In this document: piece after piece, positions 1 to 12,158 of the stretch
Position numbering within the stretch: the stretch's first letter is position 1
Layout of the letters: every line of letters starts with the position of its first letter
Assembly (NCBI RefSeq): GCF_910592395.1
Contig: NC_088312.1
Coordinates: 4,586,001-4,650,000 of the forward strand
From: Lineus longissimus
Lineage: Eukaryota > Nemertea > Pilidiophora > Heteronemertea > Lineidae
Length of the DNA stretch: 64,000 bases
Reading direction: 5' to 3'
Notes under the pieces: model-generated
Seen by the model: the letters and a program-made list of their open reading frames with translations, nothing else
Database searches by the model: none
What the model was told of the DNA's origin: nothing
Translations under genes and position numbers: made by a program

Positions 1-102
1 GTTTCTGTCTTCACCTGTGCTCTGGAACTGGTATATAAAATGCTTGGAGTGGCGATGTGTAAACTGTTGATATGAACGTTCCCTCTGGTTGTACTAGTAT
101 TA

Positions 103-272
103 TTGATGGACCGCTGTGCTAGACATTTGGAAAGAAATCAAAGGATTGGATCATGAAAACTTTCTCTACATGACATGACGATAGCCGTATTGACCAGTGG
201 CACTTTTATGACTTGATCTCAGTCTTACTGATGGACCGCTGTGCCAGACATGTAAGATATCAAAAGAATGGC
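103..272 (+). repeat. Diverged direct repeat, two copies about 45 bp long
   Basis: The segment beginning TGATGGACCGCTGTGC at about 104 recurs at about 230. Both copies continue with AGACAT, then a similar A-rich stretch ending in AAGAATGG or AAGGATTGG. Copies are 103-149 and 229-272, spaced about 126 bp apart. It is probably a remnant of a local duplication or of a repeat running in from the left edge. Confidence 0.7.
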
Positions 273-1586
273 TGGCCATACAGTGGAAATATCCTTTGAG
301 TTAATATACTACGGTACTTTACTAAGGCACAACATGGGCATTATAATTTTCCACCATTTCCATTGCCAGAGGAAAAATCTTGGTACTTTGTAGTAATGTT
401 TGTATCACTTTTATATGGAGAGTTGCATTATCTGATTTTGTGCATGACTCAAAATGATTTGCCCGCACCTTTATATGAAGTTTGCTTTCTCATAACCATG
501 ACACATCAGGCCTACACAGTTCCAATAGGCTGATCAACCTTTAGCTGATACAACCTCACTTTATAGTATCATTAAATCTCCCATACATCTTGCCTGCAGT
601 ACTTCAATGATTGATTAATAGTCTCAGCAGTATACAAGAGAGGAAGGTGCCATATGGTGTAGCTTAAACGATATTTTCTATTGCATTCTAGATGTAGACT
701 TGAGAACTTCTATTTCACACAATCGACACTCGGCTTTGGAAGGAAAGACATTTTTCGTTCAGTGATACATGGAGAAATTTGCCTTTCCATAGAACAGAAA
801 CAAATACTAATATTTAAGGTTTTGTTAGGGCACCATTTCTATTTCCTCACGAGAAAATTCGAAGTAAGTCAAAGTCAGTGAAATCACTAAGTTAACGGCA
901 GATTTCCACACAGACTATGCCTGATGGTAAACTATCTCAGATGGAACCTTGCTCAATGTCTGAGTGAATGTAAGCTGCTAGATTTCTCTAGAGAGATGAA
1001 TGGCAAACAAGGTGTTAGCTGTGATTGCGATATATTGCTCATGATGACAATTTTGACAAGGCTTGTTGCTCTGTGATATCAATGCTTGTCCCTCGTGGTC
1101 CTGAAAACAAATCATACCAATTGCGAGTTGATCTAACCAACATCTTTCATTTAGGGTGGGAATATATTAACAATATGAAGGCGTAGTTCCTGAAACAGCT
1201 TGAATCACAGTTACTATTAATGATACTTCGTAACGATTCTTTGGTTTCCATAATGCACAATCCAATTCAAAGATGAAAGTTTCAAGCCAGAGCCTGGAGA
1301 AATCATAAAAGTGTGTGATGATACTTGAAAGAAGTGCTGACAGAGATCCATACCACCATCAAACCATGGTTCTCAAAAATTCGACGCCCAAAAAATCCAG
1401 ACCCAACAGACCATTTCCTTCCACGGACTGCACCGATGTTGGTTATGTAGGAAACTGCACAACAATATGAAAGGAGGCCAACAGACAAAAGGAGAAATAT
1501 GAGGAATAGGTCAAGCCAGTCACACACAACAAATTCATTTCAAAATGTCAAAACTATTTTAAATATTTATATAACAGAAATGTCAC

Positions 1587-1998
1587 TAGCCGCACTTACA
1601 CCACCTGAAAATGGACCACCAATCTTGGTTCGGGAACCAATGCCGCACCATCGAAAATCCACCAAGCGCTTACACCAGCGCTGCAGCTAGTTATAAAATC
1701 CGGCTACAGATGGCGCGCAAACAATAAGCAGAACGCGGAAAGCCTTGGCAGAAAGCGCCATTTCGAAAGCGCCGCCTGGAGCCGAACCATCTAACTAGCT
1801 AATTGCCGATCCATTTGCGCTTACACCACGACAAAGCCGAGCTTTTAACAAGCCGGGCGAATTTGGACCATCAAGCTTGGTGGGACAAATTCGCTCGGCA
1901 ATTTGTATCGGCAATGGATTGCCGAACCAATTTGTCACGGCAATGTGGTGGTGTAAGTGCAATTGGTCCACCAATATTTCGTGGTGTAAGCGCAGCTA
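1587..1998. mobile_element. MITE-like element with nested inverted repeats
   Basis: The block begins with TAGCCGCACTTACACCAC (1587-1604) and ends with the inverted counterpart GTGGTGTAAGCGCAGCTA (1981-1998), differing at two positions. The same core, RCTTACACCA, recurs inside: direct at about 1668 and 1819, inverted at about 1948. Around 1855-1900 there is a further near-perfect fold-back centred on CAAGCTTG, whose arms carry GCGAATTTG and CAAATTCGC. The block is visibly richer in GC and CpG than its flanks. No transposase ORF is present. The structure fits a non-autonomous DNA transposon, perhaps one copy inserted in another. TA at each outer edge may be part of the terminal repeat or a target duplication. 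The family is not identified. Confidence 0.7.
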
Positions 1999-3226
1999 CT
2001 ATTACACACATTTTATTTTTACCTGACAATACCTAATCATCGTAACTACATGTACAGGTACATTTTATTGATTTTTCCGAAGGAAATATTAGAAGCTGAA
2101 TATAATGATATTGTGTATCCAATTTCATGACATTTGCGCATCAGTTAATTGATATATAGTATACATTGGGGAAATACCTAATAGGAAAATTTTGTTATGA
2201 ACACCGAAGTCGACATGAATTAATAATGACCCTTTTAGACGATACATTTTAGTTCCCAAGAGGGGAAGGGAATTTAGCACAAATCTAATTAACCCCTTTT
2301 CTGCCCACTCAGCTCAATGATATACCTTAATGAGCATCACCCGAATTTGACAATATCCTACATAAGGTCCAGCTTTAAGGCTATTTCAAGTTTTGCAGCA
2401 CAGGTTGAAAAACATAATCCAACAACATTTCTTGTATATACGATAAGAGTACAAAAAGGAATCAGGAGTGTAAGCCTTGATTTAGTTGAGGGCGTACTGG
2501 GTTATTTGCAATAATAGCATGATAACCGGCACCTGATTTTACCTTAGCGATGGTGTAGCAAAAAATGGGAGTGCCTGCGTAATCATCGGCTTATCTTTGA
2601 TAAATATTTGCAATTTTCTCAGTAGCCGTATGCAGCGCATACTGTTGTTGATGTAGACACGAGGTTGCAACTGGTCCAAAAGAGCAATCAGGGAAGAATA
2701 CTATAAAATACTCAGCAATGGTGCACCATTAGAGGAGATTATGGTCATATTTTAGAAAGATTCGTTAAAAATTCCGAATGGCAAAAGGTTGCATTGGGAT
2801 TTGCAGAAATTGCCTGGCAGGATTAATTGGCCTTTTTTATCATGGTGGGTTACCTCTACCATACGACTCAGGTTCTATAACCCAGAAGAATGACGACACA
2901 ACTTTCAATGCTACACGATACCCGAATAGAAAAACTGGCATGTCCTAAAAAGATCATACTGTCCGAGAAGTTTCTCAAAATCCATATGGCTTTATCTCAG
3001 AACTTAATTAAATGCAATATAGTTCAGGTCCCCACAGAATCTACAGATGTAGGATCAAAGTGGTCATGTTGCAGGGATTCGTGACCCCACACCAAACAAG
3101 ACGAAACTAGCAGTATGGTTATTGGGTAGAAGTTTCATGCAGGATTCTATTAAGCAGAATGGACTGACAACAATGCTCATTCCTACCAGCTGAAAGAACA
3201 ATCAAGTCTAACACTCATAAGACAAC

Positions 3227-3232
3227 ACTCAC
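3227..3232 (-). other. 5' splice site (donor) of exon B
   Basis: On the minus strand the coding sequence runs ...CATTTTAA|GTGAGTGTT. GTGAGT is the metazoan consensus donor from +1 to +6. The cut leaves two bases of a codon (AA), so the intron is phase 2. Read through, the frame stops at once (AAG TGA), which fits an exon end rather than a true C-terminus. Confidence 0.85.
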
Positions 3233-4093
3233 TTAAAATGGCTTGCCAACCTGGTTATGGCTGTATACGAGTTATTATTCTCAGCTGTGGGCAGCTGAAC
3301 GTCCACAGACGATGCCCGGGATTGTTTTGGTACATCCAAGATTCGGTCATCCAAAGATGACCGTCGTTCTTCGCTATCCGATGTCCGATAGATCGCAGCA
3401 TCCATTGAGGATGACCGTTGCTTTACCACTGGTACGACCAGTGTAACAACGTTGACATCACTGTTGCTTGACGCTTTAAGATTTGCGTTACTTGTAATCC
3501 TGATTTCCTCGTCATCGAAGTCTTCCATGTCAGAAGAATCATAATCAGATAAGGATGTTGACGAAAAATCGTATTCTGAATTACTCGTCCCAGAGTCTGG
3601 ACTGCAGCCACTACTTGTTAAAGCTTCCGTGTGAACACAATGTATACAAAGTTTAGGTATCTCTAGTGAACCACCCCTCTTGCGATATTTTGGTACTTTT
3701 AGATTTCCATCCCTGGAATCTTTGTCTGATGAATTGTCATCCGAATGAGTTTGTTCCGAAAATTGAGACACATCAAATGAGTTTGATCTCTGACCCGTTA
3801 AACGCTTTGGAGGGTCTGGAACTTGCAGCAGAATATTCGTGGATCCTAAATCACTAGAATCAAAACTTGATGACCGTGATCGACTCCGATGGCCAAATTT
3901 TTTCAACTCAGGAGGACTTCCACCTGAAGGTGGGGTAACAGCCTTCGGGCTGACAGATCGTGATCGCGTAGCACTGCCACTTGAGTCAATCGACACTGAA
4001 CGTTTCTGCCGAGGAAGGCAGAGTTTTGGAATATCAAAGGAGGGCGATGTAGCCCGAGATTTTTTGAAAAAAGCCGCCATGCCAGCAATGCAG
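3233..4093 (-). CDS. Exon B: serine-rich protein with RxxSxD repeats
   Basis: The exon encodes about 286 residues. Numbered from the in-frame ATG at 4080, serine sites of the form R-x-x-S-hydrophobic-D/E occur at residues 27-32, 67-74, 98-103, 135-140, 222-227, 239-244 and 255-260, and an RSRSVSP site lies at 39-45. Such sites suit basophilic kinases and 14-3-3 proteins, but use here is inference. The module S-F/L-D/E-IPKLC appears twice (14-21, 138-145), the second running into a CIHC pair, and related x-V-PK pieces occur at about 128-131 and 249-252. An acidic patch fills about 180-192. No folded domain or membrane segment is evident, so it is probably a disordered N-terminal region. The acceptor CTTCAAG|C at 4095/4094 gives a frame matching exon A; alternatively ATG 4080 (good context, in-frame stops upstream at about 4121-4126) could start a shorter isoform. 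The layout reminds me of invertebrate diacylglycerol kinase theta N-termini. That is memory only, and no C1 or kinase domain is visible here. Confidence 0.85.
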
Positions 4094-4110
4094 CTTGAAG
4101 AAACATAAAA
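4094..4110 (-). other. Candidate 3' splice site (acceptor) of exon B
   Basis: Minus-strand sequence TTTTATGTTTCTTCAAG|C ends in AG at 4095-4094 after a T-rich tract. AAG is a less common acceptor than CAG or TAG. Its support is the frame: one base completes the AG| left by exon A to give Ser, followed by Cys-Ile-Ala-Gly and the Met at 4080. If the exon is instead a first exon with its own 5' UTR, this site would be unused. Confidence 0.5.
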
Positions 4111-5012
4111 TGGACGCTACTAATTGTTTAACATGCTACTATCACAGAGTAAAAAGTCTGGCATACCTTCATAGTATGCTTACCTGTAAATTATTATCAT
4201 TGACTTGTTGTCATATTTACTTACGGTTAGCTGAAAGCTTGTTTTGAGCTTACCGCATGAGTCAAACAATGTGAGGAATCCTCGTCTAACGCAACGCATG
4301 ATAGACTGTAGAAATATCAACAAAAATCAATCATCCATGACCACACTGATACAACCTATACATCCAATATTTGAATATTGTGGTCTAGTCCAATATGTTA
4401 CACATCCAAACAGTTTTGAAATGCGTTGGATGAATATCACAGTAGTGTTGCTGTCATTTCTGACAACTTATCACAGTGTTTCCTAAGTTACACAGATTCT
4501 CGCATAAAGTGAGAATTTTCATAAGGTTTGAAGCAATCTGTTCTCATGGCGTTATTGAAGTGTGTTCGAGCACTTAATGATCCATGGAAAGAATGAATCT
4601 CTGAATGATTAACAGCAGTGATCCTGTTCAACGTAAGCCCAGCTGATAAATGATGTTTTCGAACGAGAATCCTCTCAATATCAATACACCTGTGAGCGAG
4701 CGCGTGTGGGCCATGTGACAACTGCTGATCCTGTAACCATGATGAAGCAGTCATCTAACGATCTATGACTATGGTTGCAGCCGCCTGACAAGCTTAATGA
4801 ATCTATTCTTAGTAACTCACTGCTATATTTAGAATGTTTAAATTACAAAGGAAAGGAAACATGGAAGCCGTTTTTGCTTGCGGGTGATTATCAACGAAAG
4901 ACAGTGACCTAGGTCGGTATTGATTTGCAGAGTAGATATTATCATCCATGTTTTTATCATATTCGCTCTCATTGTAAGTCCTCAATATATTGGCGTATAG
5001 CTATGATAGGAT

Positions 5013-5030
5013 AACTTGTTTAAACAAGTT
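5013..5030. repeat. Perfect 18-bp palindrome
   Basis: AACTTGTTTAAACAAGTT is identical to its own reverse complement over 18 bases. It lies inside the long intron with no mobile-element context that I can see. It may be chance or a dimeric protein-binding site. Confidence 0.9.
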
Positions 5031-5874
5031 CATATAATGAAACATCCAGGGGTGAAATACTGATATATATGTACATGAAGATAGCTCCCAGATTATCATT
5101 CAGACCTACATGTACCGAAATTTAATTTAAGACTGTTATATTTTTAGACGCCATCTAGGGCTGCTGTGCATGTAGTTGACCCATCCTTCCAAAATTGTGT
5201 CATCAGAATAAACACAAACATTTCAGTAACCAGGGTTTGTGATAAACAAGGTGTTTGCAAGGACATTTTAATATTAGAATATTGAAAAAACGCTGAATAA
5301 AAGGCTTATCCATACGCCTTTGTTAAAACCTGACCAAAGCTTTGATTGTCCTTGATATGACCACCAATATATCCAACACAGACCATGTCAATAGGATTAT
5401 CAGCAGGTCTGTGAGAAGACTATTAGTATGGGTCTGGTATATTGGAAGCAGGTGTTAATTTTAATATCATTATTTTATAATGTTTTTTTATATTTATTTG
5501 ATTACACGTTCTGAAGTCTTGTCTCAAACTCTCCAGGCATGTCTGAGCAAAGTATCAGCATGAACTCTACTGTCTTATTATTCAAAATCGAACATAGCGT
5601 ACTGGGAATGTGAGACCATTGACCTTGTGTCATCTATTTCCGTCCAAAGATGCATGCACTCTGATGCAACCTAGACAACAAAATGATACTGTATCACACC
5701 CAAGGTTGGATGCTAATTAGGCGTAGATTATCACCACCCACAGTCATGGGCATTCGATACAGCGTTACTATTTATAAATATTTCTCATATTTTCTGCATG
5801 GATCAATACCACGTCTGAATGAACCTACTGAAAGGTTACACGGAAGAGAAGAAGATACTTTTTGACTGAGAATA

Positions 5875-6147
5875 ATCTCAATTACCACATTGAAGGGAGG
5901 CTATTCAGGTGTGACTGTATACCTAGCGATGCGACTTCCGCAGATTAAGACGTGTTTCAAGTGAAGTGTATGAAAATGTATCAGGTTTTGTTTCAAAGAA
6001 CTTTGGTGGTGTACCAAAAAATTGATATGAGTATTTTTTTGACACTAGCTGAACCATCTCAATTACCATGTTAAGGAAGCATATTCAGGCATGACTGCAA
6101 TTTCAGATGATATGACTTCCACAAAAGGAGACTTCGCAACTTTCAAG
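5875..6147 (+). repeat. Diverged direct repeat, two copies of about 90 bp
   Basis: Copies at about 5875-5965 and 6056-6147 share TCTCAATTACCA, a TATTCAGG segment, a TGACTG segment and a GA(C)TTCC segment in the same order and spacing. Divergence is considerable. The period of about 180 bp suggests an old tandem duplication. Confidence 0.7.
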
Positions 6148-7507
6148 AGAGTGCATCAACAGGTTAGAGAAACCTGAAACCTAAATAGAACAATACTGGG
6201 TTTTTTAAATCGAATTTGGGCTTGGCAGTGTGTTTTCTCTCCAGAACCCAAACATGGAATGTTTTATTAGTTTACACAGACACAGTATAACATATTGACA
6301 GATCAACTCAGCGATGTTGACAATTCAATTCAGGTGATTGAGTAAACGATTCTCTGATATGACCACTTTTTTTTCAAACACGATATAATAATGACACAGC
6401 AAATAGATAAAATTTAGAAAACAAACAATCATAAGGAGAGCAAGGGTTTTGGTCTGTAGTCCTCTTTTACTACTCTAGTATAAAAGGTACCATATTGTTC
6501 ACAGTTATCTCACCAACCTATCCACAGATTTGAGTGTACATTTGGCACTTTGAGCATTGAGACTACAAGTATCAAATTCAATAGTATGACGAGAAAAGAA
6601 GTTGGTGTGAACAACTGGGGGTGAACCAGTGTGAATTTAATATCACATTATCATTTTCTGACATCACCTACATTATTTGTGGTCAACTCCTTGGGATTCC
6701 TGAGGATTCTCCGTTATCTAGTTTCTGTAAAATCTATATGGCCCTTCCTCTTGTGACACTCCCATTTTCCATCTTCTTTTTTGTCTTCAAGAAGAAGCGT
6801 GCTGCTTCCATTGGGTTCTTTTATATGGGTCGCTTCAAAGACGATGTCAACCACAGGGCAGAAATGAACACTATACCCTTTGTACATTACAATCCCATAA
6901 TATCGTTGGGCGTAGGAGGTTGAATCACAAATGTTACAGAGTGGTGGAGATTTGATGACGACACCCACTTAATATCAAGATTTCTTCTCGTGAAAATGCC
7001 AACTATTCCTGTAATGTCTGTTAAATCACTATTTTCCACCCTATTTCACTTTTAACACCTTGAGTATCAATCCAACAATGGAGATCTAAGTGACAAAGCG
7101 CCATTTTAAAGAGAGTTCAATTTATTTAACATCCGGGTGATGTTCTTTTTTTCAATAACTTGCCCTGTTTAGGAGCTACAGGCCGTCAAAGTTGGCACTT
7201 CCGACTAAATGTGAGCCCGAGTCGCCAGTAAATACAACAAACACGAACGGGCGGACCAGTTTAACCACTAGATCGTTGGGATCAGTATTCATGTTAACAT
7301 TCACAGGAATCCTCTGCCTGGAAAAATGTGATTCGACCTGTAGGGATATCCAACCAAGATGTCACTTCAATAATTGGACATTGATTTTGCGATATGATCA
7401 GATGGACGTGGGAGGAGATTTAGGGCATATATCAACAACATATGTGACAAGCACGTACACACTTTCATTATATATACACGAACCACTATGTCGCAGCATT
7501 AGTAAAC

Positions 7508-7555
7508 ATACCAGCAGGCACCCAACTCATAATACCAGCAGGCACCCAACTCATA
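7508..7555 (+). repeat. Exact 24-bp tandem duplication
   Basis: The 24-base unit starting ATACCAGCAGGCACCCAACT is present twice, head to tail and without a mismatch (7508-7531, 7532-7555). Identity between copies points to a recent slippage event. Confidence 0.95.
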
Positions 7556-7707
7556 AACAATATTAGAGCAGAGGAAAAATTAGAGCATCCACATACGGTA
7601 ATCGGTGCAATTGGCATTGAATGCAGTTCATTGCACTTTTTCAAATGATCGATTTTTGTCGCATATGGTGCAGAATCGAGAATCACCAGTTAGCTTTGAG
7701 AATTTGG

Positions 7708-8112
7708 TTACTTCAGCCCTTCGCTCCTCTGAGAGCATAGGCTGTCAACAACTTTCCTCCACTGTCTTTTGTCCTTTTTGAGCCTCTCCAGTTCTTGTCA
7801 AGAGTTAGCCATGGTCTTCATGTCACTAGTTGTTTCCTTGTCTTCCTCTACTTCTCTTCGACGGTGGGATCCATGACAGGGCTCGACAGATTCTTCTGGA
7901 TGGAGGTTTCCTCACTGTATGCCCAATCTACGTAGCTCCAGCATCAACGGAGTATCTTGATCATAATTGGGTCCTCGTGTGCTGTTTTCCGCAGGTCCTG
8001 GTTTGTTACTCGGTCTGTCTACTTGAAATAAAAGAGATCCTACATAGGCAGATGCTGATGAAATCTTGGCTTCTCTTCCTTGCTGTTCTGGTTGTTTGCC
8101 ATATCACTGAGC
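7708..8112 (-). pseudogene. Decayed non-LTR retrotransposon, RT C-terminal fragment
   Basis: Read on the minus strand, this is the end of a LINE-type endonuclease-reverse transcriptase ORF broken by stops and frameshifts. Conceptual pieces, in order, are a VIWQTTRTARKRSQDFISIC-like segment (about 8105-8045), a TNQDLRKTAHEDPIMIKIL segment (about 8000-7950), IGHTVRKPPSRRICRALSW (from 7927) running into KRSRGRQ, and after a frame change RLKKDKRQWRKVVDSLCSQR (to about 7723), ending at a TAA at 7710-7708. These match the usual tail of such ORFs: a W-IGH-LRKP motif, then a KRxRGRP tract, then a DR..WR..V..LC end. The 5' part of the element is missing. No poly(A) tail or target duplication is obvious. 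It cannot be active. The clade (CR1, RTE or related) is not resolved. Confidence 0.85.
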
Positions 8113-9291
8113 CATAACGAAAATTGGTTATGACCCATCAATTAACAATGGGACGTGACCAGGTTATGTCTCATGTAGGTGCACAACAAAGTATAGCATC
8201 CCCAAGGTAACTAATGAAAATTCAACTATAATGATCGAATAGCACTCTTGTGGGTACCTCAGAATGTATATATTGCCCAATTGTCCTGGAGTGCTTTGGA
8301 AAGGGATGATGCCATCACCATGAATAGTTGATGAGGTTAATGTTGTTGTGGCCATAAACTGATCAGGGTTGCTCTAATGATTCTTTCAACATCTTGAACC
8401 CTTCCCACATGCTTTGGCCATGTGGAGACGAAGGCAGAAAATCTTTGCTTCTGCTAGTACAATTTGCACTTATCAGGGAAAATCAAGATTTTGTAGCTCA
8501 CAGCTGAAGAGACATACATGCACATATGAACCACAGATGTTTACTCAGTGGTGAAGCAAACACTAATGGTTTTGATAGATAAGATCACCAAGCTTTTCCA
8601 ATCGCTGTTCAATCAGAGCGTCTTGGCAATCACTCGTCAATCAGAACCTCTTGTTGACTTTGGCCAACACTAGGGGCAAGGAACACACTGAACACTTCAA
8701 CAAACATTGTTAAACTTCACTTCATTACTTCCCGGGAAAAACAGCAAGTGTAAACATATCGACTGATGACTGCTAGATCTTTTGGCCAACAAAAAGAGTA
8801 AGGCCTTTAGAATCAAAAAGATGCTCATGCTTTAAGACAAGTCCTCTCGTCCTCTCATCAATTTGTTCAGCGAAACTGGCCCCTGCTCTAGTTTATAGCC
8901 TACAACAACATATCACATCCTCAGAAGTAAAGGTACGACAAGCTTGGCCGTTTCGTAAACATGGTGCAGCTACTGCATAATCTGGCTGAGCCAATTTTTT
9001 ACAGAAAGCTTCTTTGGTTTTGGAGAAGACTTTTTCTCTACTGATGCAAACAAGATCGATACCATTGAATCAAGATCCTGATAGACTTATGCGTAGGAGC
9101 GATTTCTTACTTCTAAAGAGTGCTGCTTGTTTGTGAACCAAGAGAAGAGCCAGCTGGTGTTAGTTTGAAATCCTTTGAATTACCTTTGATTAAGAACTGA
9201 TTATGGCATAATCAATCCTTAACTTGGAAAGCATGTTGTTCAAGTGATGCCAATACAGACAGCTGATCGATCCCCGGCCTCCGCCAGCAGT

Positions 9292-9402
9292 AATTAAAAG
9301 TGATGCAGTTAGCTTTGAGCTCTTGGCACAGCTAAACACCCCAAGGTTCCATCACCAATCATTAAAAGTGTTGCTTTTAGCTTTGAGCTCTTCACAGAGA
9401 AA
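9292..9402 (+). repeat. Diverged direct repeat, two copies of about 42 bp
   Basis: ATTAAAAGTG, then TTAGCTTTGAGCTCTT, occurs at about 9292-9335 and again at about 9361-9402. Both lie inside the long intron. Probably a small tandem duplication with later divergence. Confidence 0.8.
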
Positions 9403-12158
9403 TTTAGTTCCCTGCCTGGATGACAACTTCATTGGCTTCAAGATCTGGTGCTTGTTTGATATTCCTTGAGTTTCCCTGGATTTAACAATAATAATCTTTT
9501 ACTTCCCTGGACCAAACCATGTTTTTCCTTTTTAGTGATCATATTGATATAGCAATCAGATTGGATCTCTCAAGACAGGTCACCAATCACCACAAGTGGT
9601 ACTCTCATAAGGGCTGTGTCACATTCATATTGATGGAGAGGACATATTGCAAAATAAGGTCACTCTGTCATTAGTGTGGTCCAGGTCTGTTTCTACAATT
9701 AGCAATACATTATTTCAATTCTGAAAAAGCTTACCATGCTGATGCTCACAGTTCAGGAACATTAAAGGTCAGACAGAGAATTAATGCAGGTACCAACACA
9801 TGTATGACTCACGCAAGTTGCTCACGAAAACTCAACACCATTATACATAAAGCTGATGCACTATAAGAACCTCTACAAAAATCTGCACCAGTTCGCATTC
9901 TTGTAGGTGAAAGCCAGAATTTGAATCACCCATGCTCATAAATATGACCAGCAATAAATCAAAAGCCCAATCAGCAGTATGAAGCAGCAAAATTCATTTA
10001 TTTTCCGATATCACTGGCTCATTAATACTAATTCAGGTAGAGCAGAGAGAGCTGATGTTTAGACTGATTTGCAAAGCCTTGCATCATTTATGCAGATTCT
10101 ATATCAATCAGTTTAACCCATTTTTCTGGTTCAGATCTTGGAAAGAGCTGAGGTTTGGGAAGTAAGTACCTGAACTGTGCATTTTCCAGGCATCCATTGG
10201 CTAAAATATGAAATAGCTATTGGCTTCTTTGGGAAAGTGCCCTCTGAGATATTTTCCAACAAAAAGAGGGCACCTGCCTCCTGCTCTCTGTGATCTGATC
10301 CTGGGCCCACCAACAGTTCCAACAGTTTTTGGTTTCCACTCCGAGCCAAGCTTCTGACACTTCATCAATCAAGATCCTATGTTAAGACCACTGGAACCTG
10401 AACTGATGATTTGAGTCATGGATTCCCAAGAGAGTCAACTCTAGATAGTCAATCACTGTACCATGCTGACTGGCACACTGCTCTGCTCTCCAGAGATTCG
10501 AATCCTTTCAGAATCAAATTATCTTTCCATCTGATACCTGGCAGCAATCGAAGTGGCTAATGAAAAGTCCCCAGCTCTGGAATTCTAAGCTAGAATTATT
10601 TGGTTCCATACCGCCAACATGAGTTTCTTTTTTTATTAAATGATGGCCAGGTTGGTGAAAGAATAATAAAGTTCACAACAAGTTTTTGAATTATTTGTTT
10701 TATCGATATAACTGTTTATATTGGTGTGGAATTGAACTTTGATAGAGTCAAAGGCAGTGGGAGGCAGGAGTTGAAAATCTTGCAGGCAAATGTTGTTTGT
10801 TGTACGAATGAGGTATCCTGATTACATATTAAGTTAAATAAAAGGTACATTCCAAATTCAGAGGAGTTGGGGATGGTGGGGGCTAAAGAAGCCTTTACCT
10901 AACTTTCTCAGGATTTACACAAACTTCATGAAAACAAAAGTGCCCAAAGTTTTCTGCTAACAGTAACCAATACATCATTGTATCAGCATACAATTCCCTG
11001 GCAAACCCTTGGTGAAGAAACTTAATACTTCTTCAGGGAACAATCACCCTGATGTGATTAGCAGTTTCTTCAATCAATCCTCTCCCCTTTTGGGGATAAT
11101 GACATGATTGGGGTTTGCGTAGGCAGGGCCGGCAGGTGCTAATTAGACCCAGTGGGATGCTTATCTGTCTCATTAAATTTTAAAATACAATGAAAAGGAG
11201 GATTGGCTTTGAGAAGAACTGGTTGCTCATCACAGAACACACTGCAATATCGATTGAAGATTGTCTCATGTTCCATGAACAAAAGGATTGTCCACCGATT
11301 GCGTAATAAGGTTTTTACCTAAAAGGTTCACAAAGATGCTCTTAGACATTGTCTCAAGTTGCATAGTACACTGTACGAAACTGGATACTTACTGGTTTCT
11401 ATTGACCATTCGTATTTTATTGAGCATAAAATTATGTTTTGTTCAAATTTTTCTTCCAACATCAACCTTAAGTGCTTGTAATCATATGAAAAAACAATGT
11501 CCTAAAGACCCGACACCAATGCCCTAATAACATTCTCTTCCCAAAGACCAGAACTGGCTCATTTCAAAGTTCATGTATATATCCAGCAGGCAACTTCAAC
11601 CCGAGAGTCGTTAAATGAAGTAATGAATTTTTTAATGCAACCACATGGATACCCTCAGGAGAATCAAACGGAATAAGCCAACTCATTTTTAATGAGTTCT
11701 AAATGATGCTGCCAGTCTGGCCGATATATTCAAGGCATCTGTTCTCATTAAAACAGTTCTCACATACCTAGTGGGATTCAGATAACTTGTCAAGTGAAGG
11801 ATAACATTAAGAGAGAGCTTCACACATTAGGCGGTTTGATCCAAGGCTGGAATGGTAAGGTATAATACCACCAAGACAGAGGTTCAGAGATCAAACTCGC
11901 TATAGATATTTTTCGATTTCTCCTTTTTACGACCATCTGTGTGATCTGAAGTCAAGTATAACCAGTTGCTTGGTGTTGTCTATCATGTTTTAAGTGCATG
12001 GAGTCGTCTGATGTTCGGGCTTTTGGGAGTTTTAATCAAGCATGTCAGCATCAACCTTATTATCATGAACTTGCCCTTGATACCAACAACATGAACAATA
12101 CACATGTCATTGCCAAATCCAGTGGTCGTGGTCTGGGTACCGGGGTGGTTGTGTTACC

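Larger units (their letters stand above)
1..3226 (-). other. Intron 3' of the GTGAGT donor (plus repeats)
   Basis: This stretch follows the exon B donor in the direction of transcription, so it should be the start of the next intron. I looked for a following coding exon on the minus strand with a good acceptor and a frame completing the AA| split codon, and found none. It contains a short duplicated segment (103-149 and 229-272), the inverted-repeat element at 1587-1998 and otherwise AT-rich non-coding sequence. The short ORFs here have no recognisable family character. Confidence 0.6.

Noticed and set aside
3423-4106. Other open frames overlapping exon B on both strands (3243-3446, 3666-3857, 3839-4108, 3903-4106, 3423-3611)
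   Set aside because: They are shadows of the serine-rich exon: its biased codons keep other frames open. None has splice support or protein-like motif structure.
7830-8117. 95-codon plus-strand frame over the reverse transcriptase relic
   Set aside because: It is antisense to the recognisable RT fragment and has no protein-like features of its own.
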